Positions 7,767-15,948 are shown, counted from the stretch's first letter. The stretch is 23,772 bases of DNA from JBFXDI01 sp050181295 (GCA_050181295.1 JBFXDI010000058.1:1-23772); one strand, 5' to 3'. The notes: generated by a model not told the origin, from the letters alone. Translations and numbers: made by a program.

Positions 7767-10274
7767 ATGTGCTTTGGCGGCGGGACAACGCCATCCGGCA
7801 GCCGGCTGCGAAGCTTCCTGGCTGGCCTCGCCTTCGTGCAAGCCGCGGGCACGCCCGATGTCGCGCGCGCCGAGCCGCTGAGCATCCAGGAGATCCTGCG
7901 CATGGCCAGCGAGCGCCCGATCGCGCTCGCCGCGCTCTTCCTGGCGGTGGTCGTCTTCAGCTGGGCGCTGATCGTGGTGCGCAAACTCTCGCGCGACGCG
8001 CGGATCGCGCGTAAGCGGGTGGTCGAGCTCGAGACGGCGCTGGACGAGGCGGAGGCCGCGCTCGTGGCCGAGCCCAACATCCTCATCATCTGGCGCGGCC
8101 GCGACCCCGAGCCGGAGCGGATCGCGGGCGACATGCGGGGCACCGTCCGGCTCCCCGCGCAACCGAAGCCGCTTCTGACCTTCGCGCGCTGGTGCGAGCC
8201 TGAATCCGCAACGGCGCTCAGCGAGGCGGTCGCCAACCTGCGCGAGACGGGCGCCCCCTTCAACATCGGCATCAAGACCATAGAGGGCGAGTTCCTCGAA
8301 GCCGACGGCCGCACGGCGGGCGCGCTTGCGACGCTCCGGCTCCGCCCGCTGGCGGGCGAGCGGCGGCACAATTTCGAGCTCGCCTACGACACGCGCAAGC
8401 TGACGCGCCAGGTCGAGCGGCTCTCCGCCATCCTGGACCGGGCCCCCTTCCCCATCTGGCTCCGGGGCACCAAGGGTGAGCTCACGTGGGTCAACCGCGC
8501 CTATCTGAAGGCGGTCGAGAACGACAATATCGAGGAGGTGCTGGCGCGCCGCGTCGAGCTCGTGAGTCCCGTTCCCGCGGAAGCGGGCGCCGCCGAGCGG
8601 GAGCCAGTGCGTCGCGCGCATGCCGTCATGGCGGGGGCCAAGCGCGCCCTCGACCTGCACGAACTGGCGCTTGGCGAGTCGAGCGCCGTCTTCGCGATCG
8701 ACACGACGGCGCTCGAGGACACGCGCAAGGAGCTGAAGCGGCTGAGCCGCGCGCATGCCTCGACGCTCGACAAGATCGCCACCGCCATCGCCATCTTCGG
8801 GCCGGACCAGCGGCTGCGTTTCTACAATTCCGCCTACGCGGAGCTCTGGTCTCTCGACGCACCGTGGCTGGACACGCACCCGCAGGATTCGGAGATCCTC
8901 GACCAGCTCCGTTCGCGCCGCCTCATACCCGAGCAGGCCAACTACCGGGAATGGAAGGCGCGCGAGCTCCAGTCCTACACCACCATCGAGCCGCGCGAGA
9001 GCTGGTGGCATCTGCCAGACGGGCGAACCCTGCGCGTGGTGGCCGAGCAGCATCCTTTCGGTGGCGTCACCTATCTCTATGACAACGTCACCGAACGCCT
9101 CAGCCTGGAGAGCCGCTACAACGAGCTCATCGACGTCCAGCGCGAGACGCTGGACAACCTGCACGAAGGCGTGGCGCTCGTCGGCAGCGACGGCTCCATC
9201 CGCCTCCACAATCCTTCCTATGCGCGCTTCTGGAAGCTCGAACCCGAGTTCCTCAACAAGCATCCCCATATCGAGCAGGTGATCGCCCATTGCCGCGCGC
9301 TCATGCCGGACGACGTGGTGTGGGAGGAGATGAAATACGCGCTCACCAGCCTCGGCGAGGGACGCAGCCCGCATCAAGCGCGGCTCGCGCGGCCGGACGG
9401 GATCGTGCTTGACTTCGCCTCCGTGCCGCTGCCCGATGGCAACACGCTCCTCACCTATGTGGACGTCACCGCCAGCGCGGACGTCGAGCGGGCGCTGCGG
9501 GAACGCAACGAGGCGCTGGAGGCAGCCGACCGGCTCAAGACCAACTTCCTCCAGAACATCTCCTACGAGCTCAGGACGCCGCTCAACAGCATCATCGGCT
9601 TCTCCGAGGGGCTCACGATGGGGATCGCGGGCCCGCTGCTTCCGAAGCAACAGGAATATCTCGCCGACATCCAGACCTCCTCCAACGATCTCCTTGCCAT
9701 CATCGACGCCATTCTCGACCTCACGAGCATCGATGCCGGCGCCATGGAGCTTCGGCTCGAGGAGATCGACGTGGCGCGCCTGCTCGAGGAGACGGCGCTC
9801 GCGGCGCAAGCCCAGATCGACAAGCGCGACCTCACGCTCAATGTCGAGATCGCGACCGACGCGGATCACCTCGTCGGCGACGACAAGCGCGTTCGCCAGG
9901 TGCTGGCGAACCTTCTCTCAAACGCCATCGGCTTTTCCGACAAGGGCGCCTCGGTGCGCATGGGTGCGCGGCGCGACGGCGACCACATCGCGCTCTGGGT
10001 CAGCGACACGGGACGCGGCATCGATCCGGAGTTCCAGAAGCGCGCCTTCGACCGCTTCCAGTCGCGCCCCGTGAGCGGCGGGCATCGCGGCCCCGGCCTC
10101 GGGCTCTCGATCGTCAAGAGCTTCGTGGAGCTGCACGAGGGCAAGGTGTCGCTCATCTCGCGCGTCAACCGGGGGACGACCGTCATCTGCCACTTCCCGA
10201 TCGCGGGGCCCCGTGCGGTGCGCGCCCGCCCGGCGCTCGCCTCAGCGCCTGTGGCGCAAGCCTCGGGCATGTGA
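7767..10274 (+). CDS. divL: DivL-type PAS sensor kinase with tyrosine in place of phospho-acceptor histidine
   Basis: This protein of about 835 residues has an N-terminal membrane helix (about 51-74), then PAS-like segments near 220 (ILDRAPFPIWLRGTKGELTW), 336 (IATAIAIFGPDQRLRFYNSA) and 461 (LDNLHEGVALVGSDGSIRLH). The HisKA-like box is NISYELRTPLNSIIGF, so Tyr600 replaces the usual His. The ATPase domain looks complete: N-box Asn715/Asn719, DTGRGID (747-753), GPGLGLSIVKSF. This combination is diagnostic of DivL, which in Caulobacter modulates the CckA-ChpT-CtrA cell-cycle phosphorelay at the cell pole. The start is uncertain. ATG 7767 is used; GTG 7740 has its AGGAGG too close, and ATG 7902 has AGGAG well placed but lies just before the membrane helix. 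It ends six bases before a convergent gene. In many Rhizobiales ahcY and divL are adjacent and tsaE follows; tsaE is missing here. Confidence 0.85.
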   Translation: MCFGGGTTPSGSRLRSFLAGLAFVQAAGTPDVARAEPLSIQEILRMASERPIALAALFLAVVVFSWALIVVRKLSRDARIARKRVVELETALDEAEAALVAEPNILIIWRGRDPEPERIAGDMRGTVRLPAQPKPLLTFARWCEPESATALSEAVANLRETGAPFNIGIKTIEGEFLEADGRTAGALATLRLRPLAGERRHNFELAYDTRKLTRQVERLSAILDRAPFPIWLRGTKGELTWVNRAYLKAVENDNIEEVLARRVELVSPVPAEAGAAEREPVRRAHAVMAGAKRALDLHELALGESSAVFAIDTTALEDTRKELKRLSRAHASTLDKIATAIAIFGPDQRLRFYNSAYAELWSLDAPWLDTHPQDSEILDQLRSRRLIPEQANYREWKARELQSYTTIEPRESWWHLPDGRTLRVVAEQHPFGGVTYLYDNVTERLSLESRYNELIDVQRETLDNLHEGVALVGSDGSIRLHNPSYARFWKLEPEFLNKHPHIEQVIAHCRALMPDDVVWEEMKYALTSLGEGRSPHQARLARPDGIVLDFASVPLPDGNTLLTYVDVTASADVERALRERNEALEAADRLKTNFLQNISYELRTPLNSIIGFSEGLTMGIAGPLLPKQQEYLADIQTSSNDLLAIIDAILDLTSIDAGAMELRLEEIDVARLLEETALAAQAQIDKRDLTLNVEIATDADHLVGDDKRVRQVLANLLSNAIGFSDKGASVRMGARRDGDHIALWVSDTGRGIDPEFQKRAFDRFQSRPVSGGHRGPGLGLSIVKSFVELHEGKVSLISRVNRGTTVICHFPIAGPRAVRARPALASAPVAQASGM

Positions 10275-10280
10275 GCAGCG

Positions 10281-11942
10281 CTACCTCAAGTCTTCGAGGA
10301 TCATGTCCGAGGCCTTCTCGCCGATCATCATGGCGGGAAGGTTGGTGTTGCCCGAGACAAGGCTCGGCATCACGGAACAGTCCGCCACCCACAGCCGCTC
10401 CAGCCCTTTAAGCCTCAGCCGCGGATCGACGACAGCGCGCTCGTCCGTGCCCATGCGGCAGGTGCAGGAGGGATGGAAGATGGTGGCCCCGTTCTGGCGC
10501 ACGAAAGCGAGGAGATCGTCGTCGGTCCCCGCCGCCTCGCCCGGCAGCATCTCCTCGGCGACATAGGGCCTGAGCGGCGCGCTCTCCACGAGCCGGCGGG
10601 TGAAGCGTAAGGCCTCCACCGCGAAGCGGCGGTCGAGCTCGGTCGCGAGATAGTTGGCCGTGATTGAGGGAGCCGCGAAGGGATCGGGCGAGGCGAGCCG
10701 GATGCGGCCCTTGCTCTCCGGGCGGAGCTGGCAGACCGACAGCGTGAAGCCCGAGAAGGAATGCACCTTGCCGCCCGCCATGTCGGCGCTGAGCGTCGCG
10801 ACATGGTACTGGCCGTCGGGCGTTTCCGCCTGCTTTAGGATGCGCGCGAAGATGGCGCCCTGGTTGATGCCGACGGCCAGCGCGCCGGAGCGCGTGAAGA
10901 GCCATTCGAGCCCCAGCCGCGCGCGCCCGACCAGGGAGTTCAGCGTGTCATTGGTGGTGATGGGCCTCGTGCAGCGGTAGATGGCGCGAAGCTGCAGATG
11001 ATCCTGGAGGTTCAAGCCGACCTCGGGGACATCGCGCAGAACGCCGATGCCGCGCGCCGACAGATGCGCCGCCTCGCCGATGCCCGACAGCATGAGAAGC
11101 TGCGGCGACTGAACAGCGCCGGCCGCGAGCACGACACCCGCCCGCGCCTCGACGCGGCGAAGCCCACCCTCCTGCCGATACTCGACGCCGCTTGCGCGCC
11201 CGCCCTCGAACAGCACGCGGGCGACCTGCGCGTTCGTGACGACGGAGAGATTGCCGCGCCGCCTGGCGATGCGAAGGTAGGCCTTGGAGGCGCTCGCCCT
11301 CAGGCCATTGCGCGTCGTGAGCTGGTAGTAGCCCGCTCCTTCCTGCGAGAGACCGTTGAAGTCCTTGTTCCCGGGAAGGCCCAGGGAGCGCGCTCCGGCG
11401 ATCACGGCGTCGATCAGCTCGTTGCCGGGGCGGATGCTCGATATGCGCACCGGCCCGCCTTGCCCATGCAGCGGGTCGCCCGCGAAATCGGGATTGTCCT
11501 CGAGCCGGTTGAAATAGGGCAGAACGTCGCCCCAGCCCCAGCCCGATGCCCCCTCCGACACCCAGCGGTCATAGTCCTGAGGCTGGCCGCGGATCGCGAT
11601 GAGGCCGTTGATCGAGCTCGACCCGCCGAGGCACCGTCCGCGCGGCCAATAGATGCGGCGGCCGTCCATGGTCGGCTCGGGGTCGGTGTAGAAGCGCCAG
11701 TTCACGTCGGCGCTCCACATGGTCTTCCCATAGCCGATCGGCAGATGGATCCAGGGTGAGGTGTCGGCGGGGCCCGCCTCCAGCAGCACGACCTTGAGGC
11801 GTTCGTCGGCGGAGAGACGGTTGGCGAGGACGCAGCCGGCGGAGCCGGCGCCGACTATGATGAGATCGCAGTAGGAGGGTGGAGCGCTTGCGGGCATTGC
11901 GAGAGGTCCGACATCGGCGCGCAGCATAGAGCCGCTTTCCAT
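10281..11942 (-). CDS. GMC-family FAD-dependent alcohol dehydrogenase (choline dehydrogenase-like)
   Basis: This 553-residue flavoenzyme oxidises an alcohol to an aldehyde. The FAD fold is at the N-terminus (DLIIVGAGSAGCVLANRLS), with the GMC signatures GRCLGGSSSINGLIAIRG and GAVQSPQLLMLSGIG. The active-site pair is His490 in FHPSCTCRMG and Asn534 in SGNTNLP. Length and architecture match BetA/AlkJ-type dehydrogenases, but substrate cannot be read from sequence and no betaine genes are nearby. It is divergent from a TRAP transporter operon with an IclR regulator, so the transported compound or a derivative may be its substrate. Starts at 11942, 11927 and 11897 are possible, and none has a strong ribosome binding site. 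The 11897 start gives the more typical short lead before the Rossmann motif. It converges with the divL-type gene with only six bases between. Confidence 0.88.
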   Translation of the reverse strand: MESGSMLRADVGPLAMPASAPPSYCDLIIVGAGSAGCVLANRLSADERLKVVLLEAGPADTSPWIHLPIGYGKTMWSADVNWRFYTDPEPTMDGRRIYWPRGRCLGGSSSINGLIAIRGQPQDYDRWVSEGASGWGWGDVLPYFNRLEDNPDFAGDPLHGQGGPVRISSIRPGNELIDAVIAGARSLGLPGNKDFNGLSQEGAGYYQLTTRNGLRASASKAYLRIARRRGNLSVVTNAQVARVLFEGGRASGVEYRQEGGLRRVEARAGVVLAAGAVQSPQLLMLSGIGEAAHLSARGIGVLRDVPEVGLNLQDHLQLRAIYRCTRPITTNDTLNSLVGRARLGLEWLFTRSGALAVGINQGAIFARILKQAETPDGQYHVATLSADMAGGKVHSFSGFTLSVCQLRPESKGRIRLASPDPFAAPSITANYLATELDRRFAVEALRFTRRLVESAPLRPYVAEEMLPGEAAGTDDDLLAFVRQNGATIFHPSCTCRMGTDERAVVDPRLRLKGLERLWVADCSVMPSLVSGNTNLPAMMIGEKASDMILEDLR

Positions 11943-11963
11943 CCCAAATCAAATTTTCTCACA

Positions 11964-11986
11964 CAATGGACGAAATTTTTCCATTG
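11964..11986. promoter_or_regulatory. Palindromic operator, IclR-like, in the divergent control region
   Basis: CAATGGA (11964-11970) and TCCATTG (11980-11986) are perfect 7-bp arms, and inner bases also pair, giving 9 of 11 matching positions about centre 11975. The TGGA...TCCA flanks with an A/T core recall the classical IclR operator. It lies two bases upstream of the -35 of the TRAP operon and 22 bases from the divergent GMC start. Binding by the IclR protein encoded at 15163-15948 is inferred. Confidence 0.5.
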
Positions 11987-11987
11987 G

Positions 11988-12015
11988 TTGACACGTTACC
12001 CGCCTGTGCTAGCGT
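11988..12015 (+). promoter_or_regulatory. Predicted promoter of the dctPQM-iclR operon
   Basis: TTGACA (11988-11993) is a consensus -35 element. A -10 of TAGCGT (12010-12015) follows at 16-bp spacing, within the TGCTAGCGT context often seen in alphaproteobacterial promoters. Transcription would start near 12022, giving a leader of about 60 nt with an AAAGGAGG ribosome binding site (12066-12073). Confidence 0.55.
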
Positions 12016-12081
12016 GGCGCGGCTGACTTCAAGAACACCGCCCATGGGCAATGCACCCACGGGCCAAAGGAGGAAAACACC

Positions 12082-13179
12082 ATGCGATGGAAGGCGATTA
12101 CCGCCGCGCTAGCCGGACTCCTCGTGCTCCTTTCCGCGGGCGTCGCAACGGCACAGCAGAAGATCCGCATGCAGACGGCCGTGCCGTCGGCCAGCATCTA
12201 TTTCGAGCTGCTGCAGCGCTATGCCGAGCGCGTGAAGGCGATGTCGAATGGCCGGCTCGAGATCGAGGTGCTACCCGACGGGGCGATCGTGCCGGCCTTC
12301 GAGATCCTCGACGCCGTGGACAACAACGTCGTCGAGGCAGGCTACGCCTGGACGCACTACTGGTCGGGCAAGCACCCCGCCGCCGGGCTCTTCTCCAATC
12401 CCATGGCGGGAGCGGGCGCCGGCCTCGACCAGCTCTCGCACGTCGCCTGGCTGATCGAAGGCGGCGGCAACGCACTCTACCAGAAGCTCTACAGCGACGT
12501 GCTCAAGGTGAACGTCGTGCCCCTCATGGTGCAGCCCATGGGGCCCGATCCGCTCGGCTGGTTCGCGCGTCCGATCGAAAGCGTCGCCGACTTCAAGAAG
12601 ATGAAGTACCGCGCCCCTCCGGGCATCACGGGCGAGATCTTCAAGGAGATGGGGGTGTCGGCCGTCGCGCTGCCGGGCGGCGAGATCGTGCCCTCGGCGC
12701 AGCGCGGCACCATCGATGCGGCCGAGTGGATCGGTCCGGCGGACGACCGCAATCTCGGCCTCAACACGATCTGGAAGAACTACTATCTGCAGGGCCTCCA
12801 CCAGTCGACCGACGTGGGCGAGGTGCTCTTCAACAAGACTGTCTATGACGGCCTCTCGCCCGACCTGCAGGCGATGCTGAAGACGGCGGCGCTCGCCTCC
12901 ATGGCGGAGACCTACGCCTTCAACGTGGCCCGTAATGCTCAGGCCGTGGTCGAACTCAGGGAGAAGTACGGGGTCCAGATCCACGACACGCCGGAGGAAT
13001 TCTACGGCGAGTTCATCAAGGCGACGAACACGGTGCTTGACCGCTACGCCGAGAAGGATGCCTTCTTCAAGGAAGTGCTCGACTCGCAGCGCAACTTCGC
13101 CAAGACGGTCGTTCCCTACTGGACGAAGATCCTCGACCTCTATGCGAGGCTCGGGCACAACGCGCTCGACAAGAAGTGA
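12082..13179 (+). CDS. dctP: TRAP transporter periplasmic solute-binding protein (DctP family, TakP-like)
   Basis: This 365-residue periplasmic protein captures the substrate for the TRAP importer. A Sec signal peptide spans about residues 1-24 (hydrophobic core LAGLLVLLSAG, cleavage after ATA). Conserved DctP features are IRMQTAVPSASIYFELLQRYAERVKAMSNG near the mature N-terminus, DFKKMKYRAPPGITGEIFKEMG, PGGEIVPSAQRGTIDAAEW, and YYLQGLHQSTDVGEVLFNK. The PGGEI..A...G.IDA.E pattern and overall length resemble the keto-acid and aromatic/mannitol-type TRAP binding proteins (TakP-like). That suggests an organic-acid ligand but does not prove it. The ATG is set by a strong AAAGGAGG eight bases upstream. 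A stem-loop follows before dctQ, consistent with higher expression of the binding protein than the membrane subunits. Confidence 0.92.
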   Translation: MRWKAITAALAGLLVLLSAGVATAQQKIRMQTAVPSASIYFELLQRYAERVKAMSNGRLEIEVLPDGAIVPAFEILDAVDNNVVEAGYAWTHYWSGKHPAAGLFSNPMAGAGAGLDQLSHVAWLIEGGGNALYQKLYSDVLKVNVVPLMVQPMGPDPLGWFARPIESVADFKKMKYRAPPGITGEIFKEMGVSAVALPGGEIVPSAQRGTIDAAEWIGPADDRNLGLNTIWKNYYLQGLHQSTDVGEVLFNKTVYDGLSPDLQAMLKTAALASMAETYAFNVARNAQAVVELREKYGVQIHDTPEEFYGEFIKATNTVLDRYAEKDAFFKEVLDSQRNFAKTVVPYWTKILDLYARLGHNALDKK

Positions 13180-13185
13180 CATTCA

Positions 13186-13224
13186 GGGAGGGGGCGGCCA
13201 GGCCATCCCCTTCCGCCCTCTTCT
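13186..13224 (+). other. Stem-loop between dctP and dctQ
   Basis: GGGAGGGGGCGG (13186-13197) can pair with CCGCCCTCTTCT (13213-13224) as a 12-bp stem including three G-U pairs, with a 15-nt loop. It begins seven bases after the dctP stop. There is no U-run, so it is more likely a 3'-end stabiliser or partial attenuator that raises dctP relative to dctQM. Confidence 0.55.
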
Positions 13225-13255
13225 CCACCCGCGTCTTCGGCCGGAAGACATCCGC

Positions 13256-13282
13256 ATGATCCAGCAAGGCAGAAGCCCGTGA
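13256..13282 (+). other. Possible 8-codon leader ORF overlapping the dctQ start
   Basis: An ATG at 13256 opens MIQQGRSP and stops at TGA 13280-13282, overlapping the dctQ GTG (13279-13281) as GTGA. GGAAG lies about 11 bases upstream. It could couple translation into dctQ, which otherwise has only a mediocre AAGGCAG site. It may be chance. Confidence 0.25.
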
Positions 13283-13860
13283 CGCCGGACGGCAGCGGGC
13301 CGGCTCCACACCCCTCCTCCTTCAGGAGGATCGTGGATGCCATCGACCGCTTCAGCGAGTGGACCGGCCGGCTGGTCGCCTGGCTTATCCTGCCGATGGT
13401 CGGGGGCCTCGTGTGGGAAGTCGTCGCCCGCTATTTCTTCAACGCGCCGACGATCTGGGCCTACGACATGACCTACATGCTCTACGGCACGTTCTTCATG
13501 CTGGGAGCGGCATTCACGCTGAAGCGCGGCGCGCATATCCGCACCGACATGTTCTACGGCGGCTGGTCGCCGCGCACGCAGGGCATCGTCGACATCGTCT
13601 GCTACCTCGTCTTCTTCTTTCCGCCGCTGATCGCGCTCGTCTGGATCGGAGGCGGGTTCTTCCTGGCTTCCTATGCGCGCGCCGAGCGCGTGGTCACCAG
13701 CCCCTGGATGCCGGTCATCTATCCCTTGAAAGGAGTCATCCCCGCCGCCTGCGCCCTGCTCCTCATCCAGGGCGTGGCGGAATTCGCCAAGAGCCTCTGG
13801 GCGGCGCTCTCGGGCGAAGCCTATGCCCGCGTGCAGGCGAAGGAAGGCGACCTTGTCTGA
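13279..13860 (+). CDS. dctQ: TRAP transporter small membrane subunit (DctQ family)
   Basis: This 193-residue four-helix membrane protein bridges the binding protein and the large permease. Hydrophobic segments occur at about residues 31-52 (LVAWLILPMVGGLVWEVVARYFF), 63-80, 101-125 (IVDIVCYLVFFFPPLIALVWIGGGF) and 146-168. The motif ARYFFNAPTIWAYDMTYMLYG and the AAFTLKRGAHIRTDMFY segment are characteristic of DctQ. Translation most likely starts at GTG 13279. The 3' end overlaps the dctM start by eight bases. Substrate specificity is not set by this subunit. Confidence 0.9.
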   Translation: MTPDGSGPAPHPSSFRRIVDAIDRFSEWTGRLVAWLILPMVGGLVWEVVARYFFNAPTIWAYDMTYMLYGTFFMLGAAFTLKRGAHIRTDMFYGGWSPRTQGIVDIVCYLVFFFPPLIALVWIGGGFFLASYARAERVVTSPWMPVIYPLKGVIPAACALLLIQGVAEFAKSLWAALSGEAYARVQAKEGDLV

Positions 13861-15166
13861 TCCCTGGCTCGGCATCCTGGCGCTCGGCGCGCTCTTCGTC
13901 GCCATCTTCATCGGGTTCCCGATCGCCTTCACGCTGATCGCGCTGGCGCTCGGCGTCGGCTACTACGCGCTCGGCGGCGCCGCGATCTACCTGATGACGC
14001 TGCAGATCTTCTCGGTGATGAAGGACACCTCGCTCGCCTCGGTGCCCTTCTTCCTGTTCATGGGATATCTCCTCGAGCAGGCAGGGCTGATGACGCGGCT
14101 CTTCAGCGGCATCCAGCTCCTGCTTGCGCCGGTCAGGGGAGCGCTCTATCTCGCGGTTCTCATCACGGCCACCATCTTCGCGGCCGCGACCGGCATCGTC
14201 GGCTCCTCGGTCACGCTGCTCGGCGTCATGGCCGCGCCCAGCATGAAGAAGAGCGGCTACGACGTCAGGCTCTCCGCCGGCGCCATCACGGCCGGCGGCA
14301 CGCTCGGCATCCTCATTCCGCCCTCCGTCATGCTTATCGTCATGGGACCGGTGGTGGGCGTGCCAACCACCGATCTCTTCGCGGCCGCCGTCTTTCCCGG
14401 CCTGCTGCTCGCGGGCCTCTATATCGCCTACTGCCTCATCCGCTCCTTCATCAACCCGGAGCTCGGCCCGGCGCTCCCCATGGAGGAGCGGGCGGAGAAC
14501 TTCGGCGTCATCCTCAAGGAGCTCGTCGTCGGCGTGGCGCCGGCCGTCGTCATCATCATGGCGACGCTCGGCGTCATCCTGGCGGGCATGGCCACGCCCA
14601 CGGACGCCGGCGCGGTCGGAGCTTTCGCGGTCTTCCTCCTCACGCTCGCCTACCGTCGCCTCACCTGGGAGAAGCTCACCAAGGCAGTCTACTCGACGCT
14701 CGAGGTCTCCAGCATGATCCTGCTGCTGGTCGCGGCGTCGAACTTCTTCGGCGCCGTCTTCTCGCGGCTCGGCAGCCCCAGCATGATCGCCGAGACGCTT
14801 CTGCAGCTCGACCTGCCGCCGACGGGCATGCTGATGCTCGTGCTCCTCATCATCTTTCTCCTCGCCTGGCCGCTTGAATGGGTGCCGATCGTGCTCATCG
14901 TCGTGCCCATCCTCCTGCCGCTCATCAAGCAGCTCAACATAGACCTCATCTGGTTCTGCACGCTGGTGGCGGTCTGCCTCCAGACCGCATGGCTGTCGCC
15001 GCCGGTGGCGCTCTCGGCCTACTTCCTGAAGGGCGTGGTGCCCGACTGGAGGCTCAAGGACATCTATGCCGGCATGATGCAGTTCATGGCGCTCCAGATC
15101 CTCGGGCTGGCACTGGTGCTGATCTTCCCGGCGCTCGCGACATGGCTGCCGCAGGCCCTCAGATGA
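13853..15166 (+). CDS. dctM: TRAP transporter large permease subunit (DctM family)
   Basis: This 437-residue inner-membrane subunit imports substrate using a sodium or proton gradient. It is hydrophobic throughout, with about 12 membrane helices. Typical DctM features are FIGFPIAFTLIALALGVGYY at the N-terminus, SVPFFLFMGYLLEQAGL, SVTLLGVMAAPSMKKSGYD, TAGGTLGILIPPSVMLIVMG, and MATPTDAGAVGAFAVFLL. The start is TTG 13853, where AAGGAAGG (13840-13847) is ideally placed and the product begins MSDPWLGILALG. This gives an 8-base overlap with dctQ. The upstream open frame back to 13823 lies inside dctQ and has no support. It overlaps iclR by ATGA. Confidence 0.92.
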   Translation: MSDPWLGILALGALFVAIFIGFPIAFTLIALALGVGYYALGGAAIYLMTLQIFSVMKDTSLASVPFFLFMGYLLEQAGLMTRLFSGIQLLLAPVRGALYLAVLITATIFAAATGIVGSSVTLLGVMAAPSMKKSGYDVRLSAGAITAGGTLGILIPPSVMLIVMGPVVGVPTTDLFAAAVFPGLLLAGLYIAYCLIRSFINPELGPALPMEERAENFGVILKELVVGVAPAVVIIMATLGVILAGMATPTDAGAVGAFAVFLLTLAYRRLTWEKLTKAVYSTLEVSSMILLLVAASNFFGAVFSRLGSPSMIAETLLQLDLPPTGMLMLVLLIIFLLAWPLEWVPIVLIVVPILLPLIKQLNIDLIWFCTLVAVCLQTAWLSPPVALSAYFLKGVVPDWRLKDIYAGMMQFMALQILGLALVLIFPALATWLPQALR

Positions 15167-15948
15167 AGCGTTCCGCGCCGACGTCCGGCGCAGAGGCAGG
15201 GCCGGACACGGTCGGCCTCCGCATGCTGCGGGTGCTGGAGCAGGTGGCGGGCTCGGAGAAACCGCTCTCCATATCGGAGATCGCCGAGGCGCTGGAGCTG
15301 CCGCGACCCACAGCACACCGCATCTGCGCAAGGCTCGAGGAGCTCGGCTACTGCATGCGCGAGCCGGGCCAGAAGCTGCTCGCCGCCGGTCCCCGGCTCC
15401 AGACACTCGCCATCTCGGCGCTCCGCAACGACGGCCGGCGGAGCGAACGGCGCGCCATCCTCGCCGCCCTGGTCGAGAAGGTGGACGAGACCTGCAACTT
15501 CACCATGCTGTCGGGCCACGAGGTGCTCTATATCGACCGGGTCGAGGCGCATTGGCCGCTGCGGCTCCAGCTCGAGCCGGGCTCGCGCGTGCCGCTCCAC
15601 TGCACGGCGAGCGGCAAGCTGCTACTCACCTTCCAGTCTGCCAGTCGGCGCAAGCGGCTTCTCGCCGCGCTCGATTTCAGGGCGCACACGCCGAACTCCA
15701 TCACCTCGCGCAAGGCCCTGGAAGCTGAGATCGAAGCCATCCGACGCCAGGGCTACAGCCTCGACCGCGAGGAGTTCCTTCTCGGCATGGCCGCCATCGC
15801 CGCGCCAGTGCTGAACAAGAGGCGGGAGGCGGTGGCGGCCATTGCGTGCCATGCGCCCGTCGCGCGGATGTCGCTCGAGCAGGCCGTGCGGAACCTGCCG
15901 GCGGTCCAGGAGGCGGCCGAAGCCATCGCGGCAACGCTTTCAAGCTGA
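15163..15948 (+). CDS. IclR-family transcriptional regulator
   Basis: This 261-residue regulator has an N-terminal winged helix-turn-helix (about residues 18-75: LRMLRVLEQVAGSEKPLSIS, then EIAEALELPRPTAHRICARL). A C-terminal IclR effector-binding domain contains VPLHCTASGKLLLTF and DREEFLLGMAAIAAPVLN. The start codon overlaps the dctM stop (ATGA at 15163-15166), so it is the last gene of the TRAP operon and probably autoregulated. The palindrome at 11964-11986, between the operon promoter and the divergent GMC gene, is the obvious candidate operator. IclR proteins act as repressors or activators and usually bind small carboxylic or aromatic metabolites. The ligand here is unknown but is likely the transported compound. 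Confidence 0.92.
   Translation: MKRSAPTSGAEAGPDTVGLRMLRVLEQVAGSEKPLSISEIAEALELPRPTAHRICARLEELGYCMREPGQKLLAAGPRLQTLAISALRNDGRRSERRAILAALVEKVDETCNFTMLSGHEVLYIDRVEAHWPLRLQLEPGSRVPLHCTASGKLLLTFQSASRRKRLLAALDFRAHTPNSITSRKALEAEIEAIRRQGYSLDREEFLLGMAAIAAPVLNKRREAVAAIACHAPVARMSLEQAVRNLPAVQEAAEAIAATLSS

Noticed and set aside
7449..9869. Minus-strand open frame of 806 codons over the divL-type gene
   Set aside because: Antisense to conserved PAS/kinase motifs, with repetitive Glu/Arg/Leu composition typical of G+C-rich antisense frames.
13763..15406. Minus-strand frame of 547 codons rich in Glu, Asp, Arg and His over dctM
   Set aside because: Its composition is the complement of a hydrophobic membrane-protein gene, and no start signal is present.
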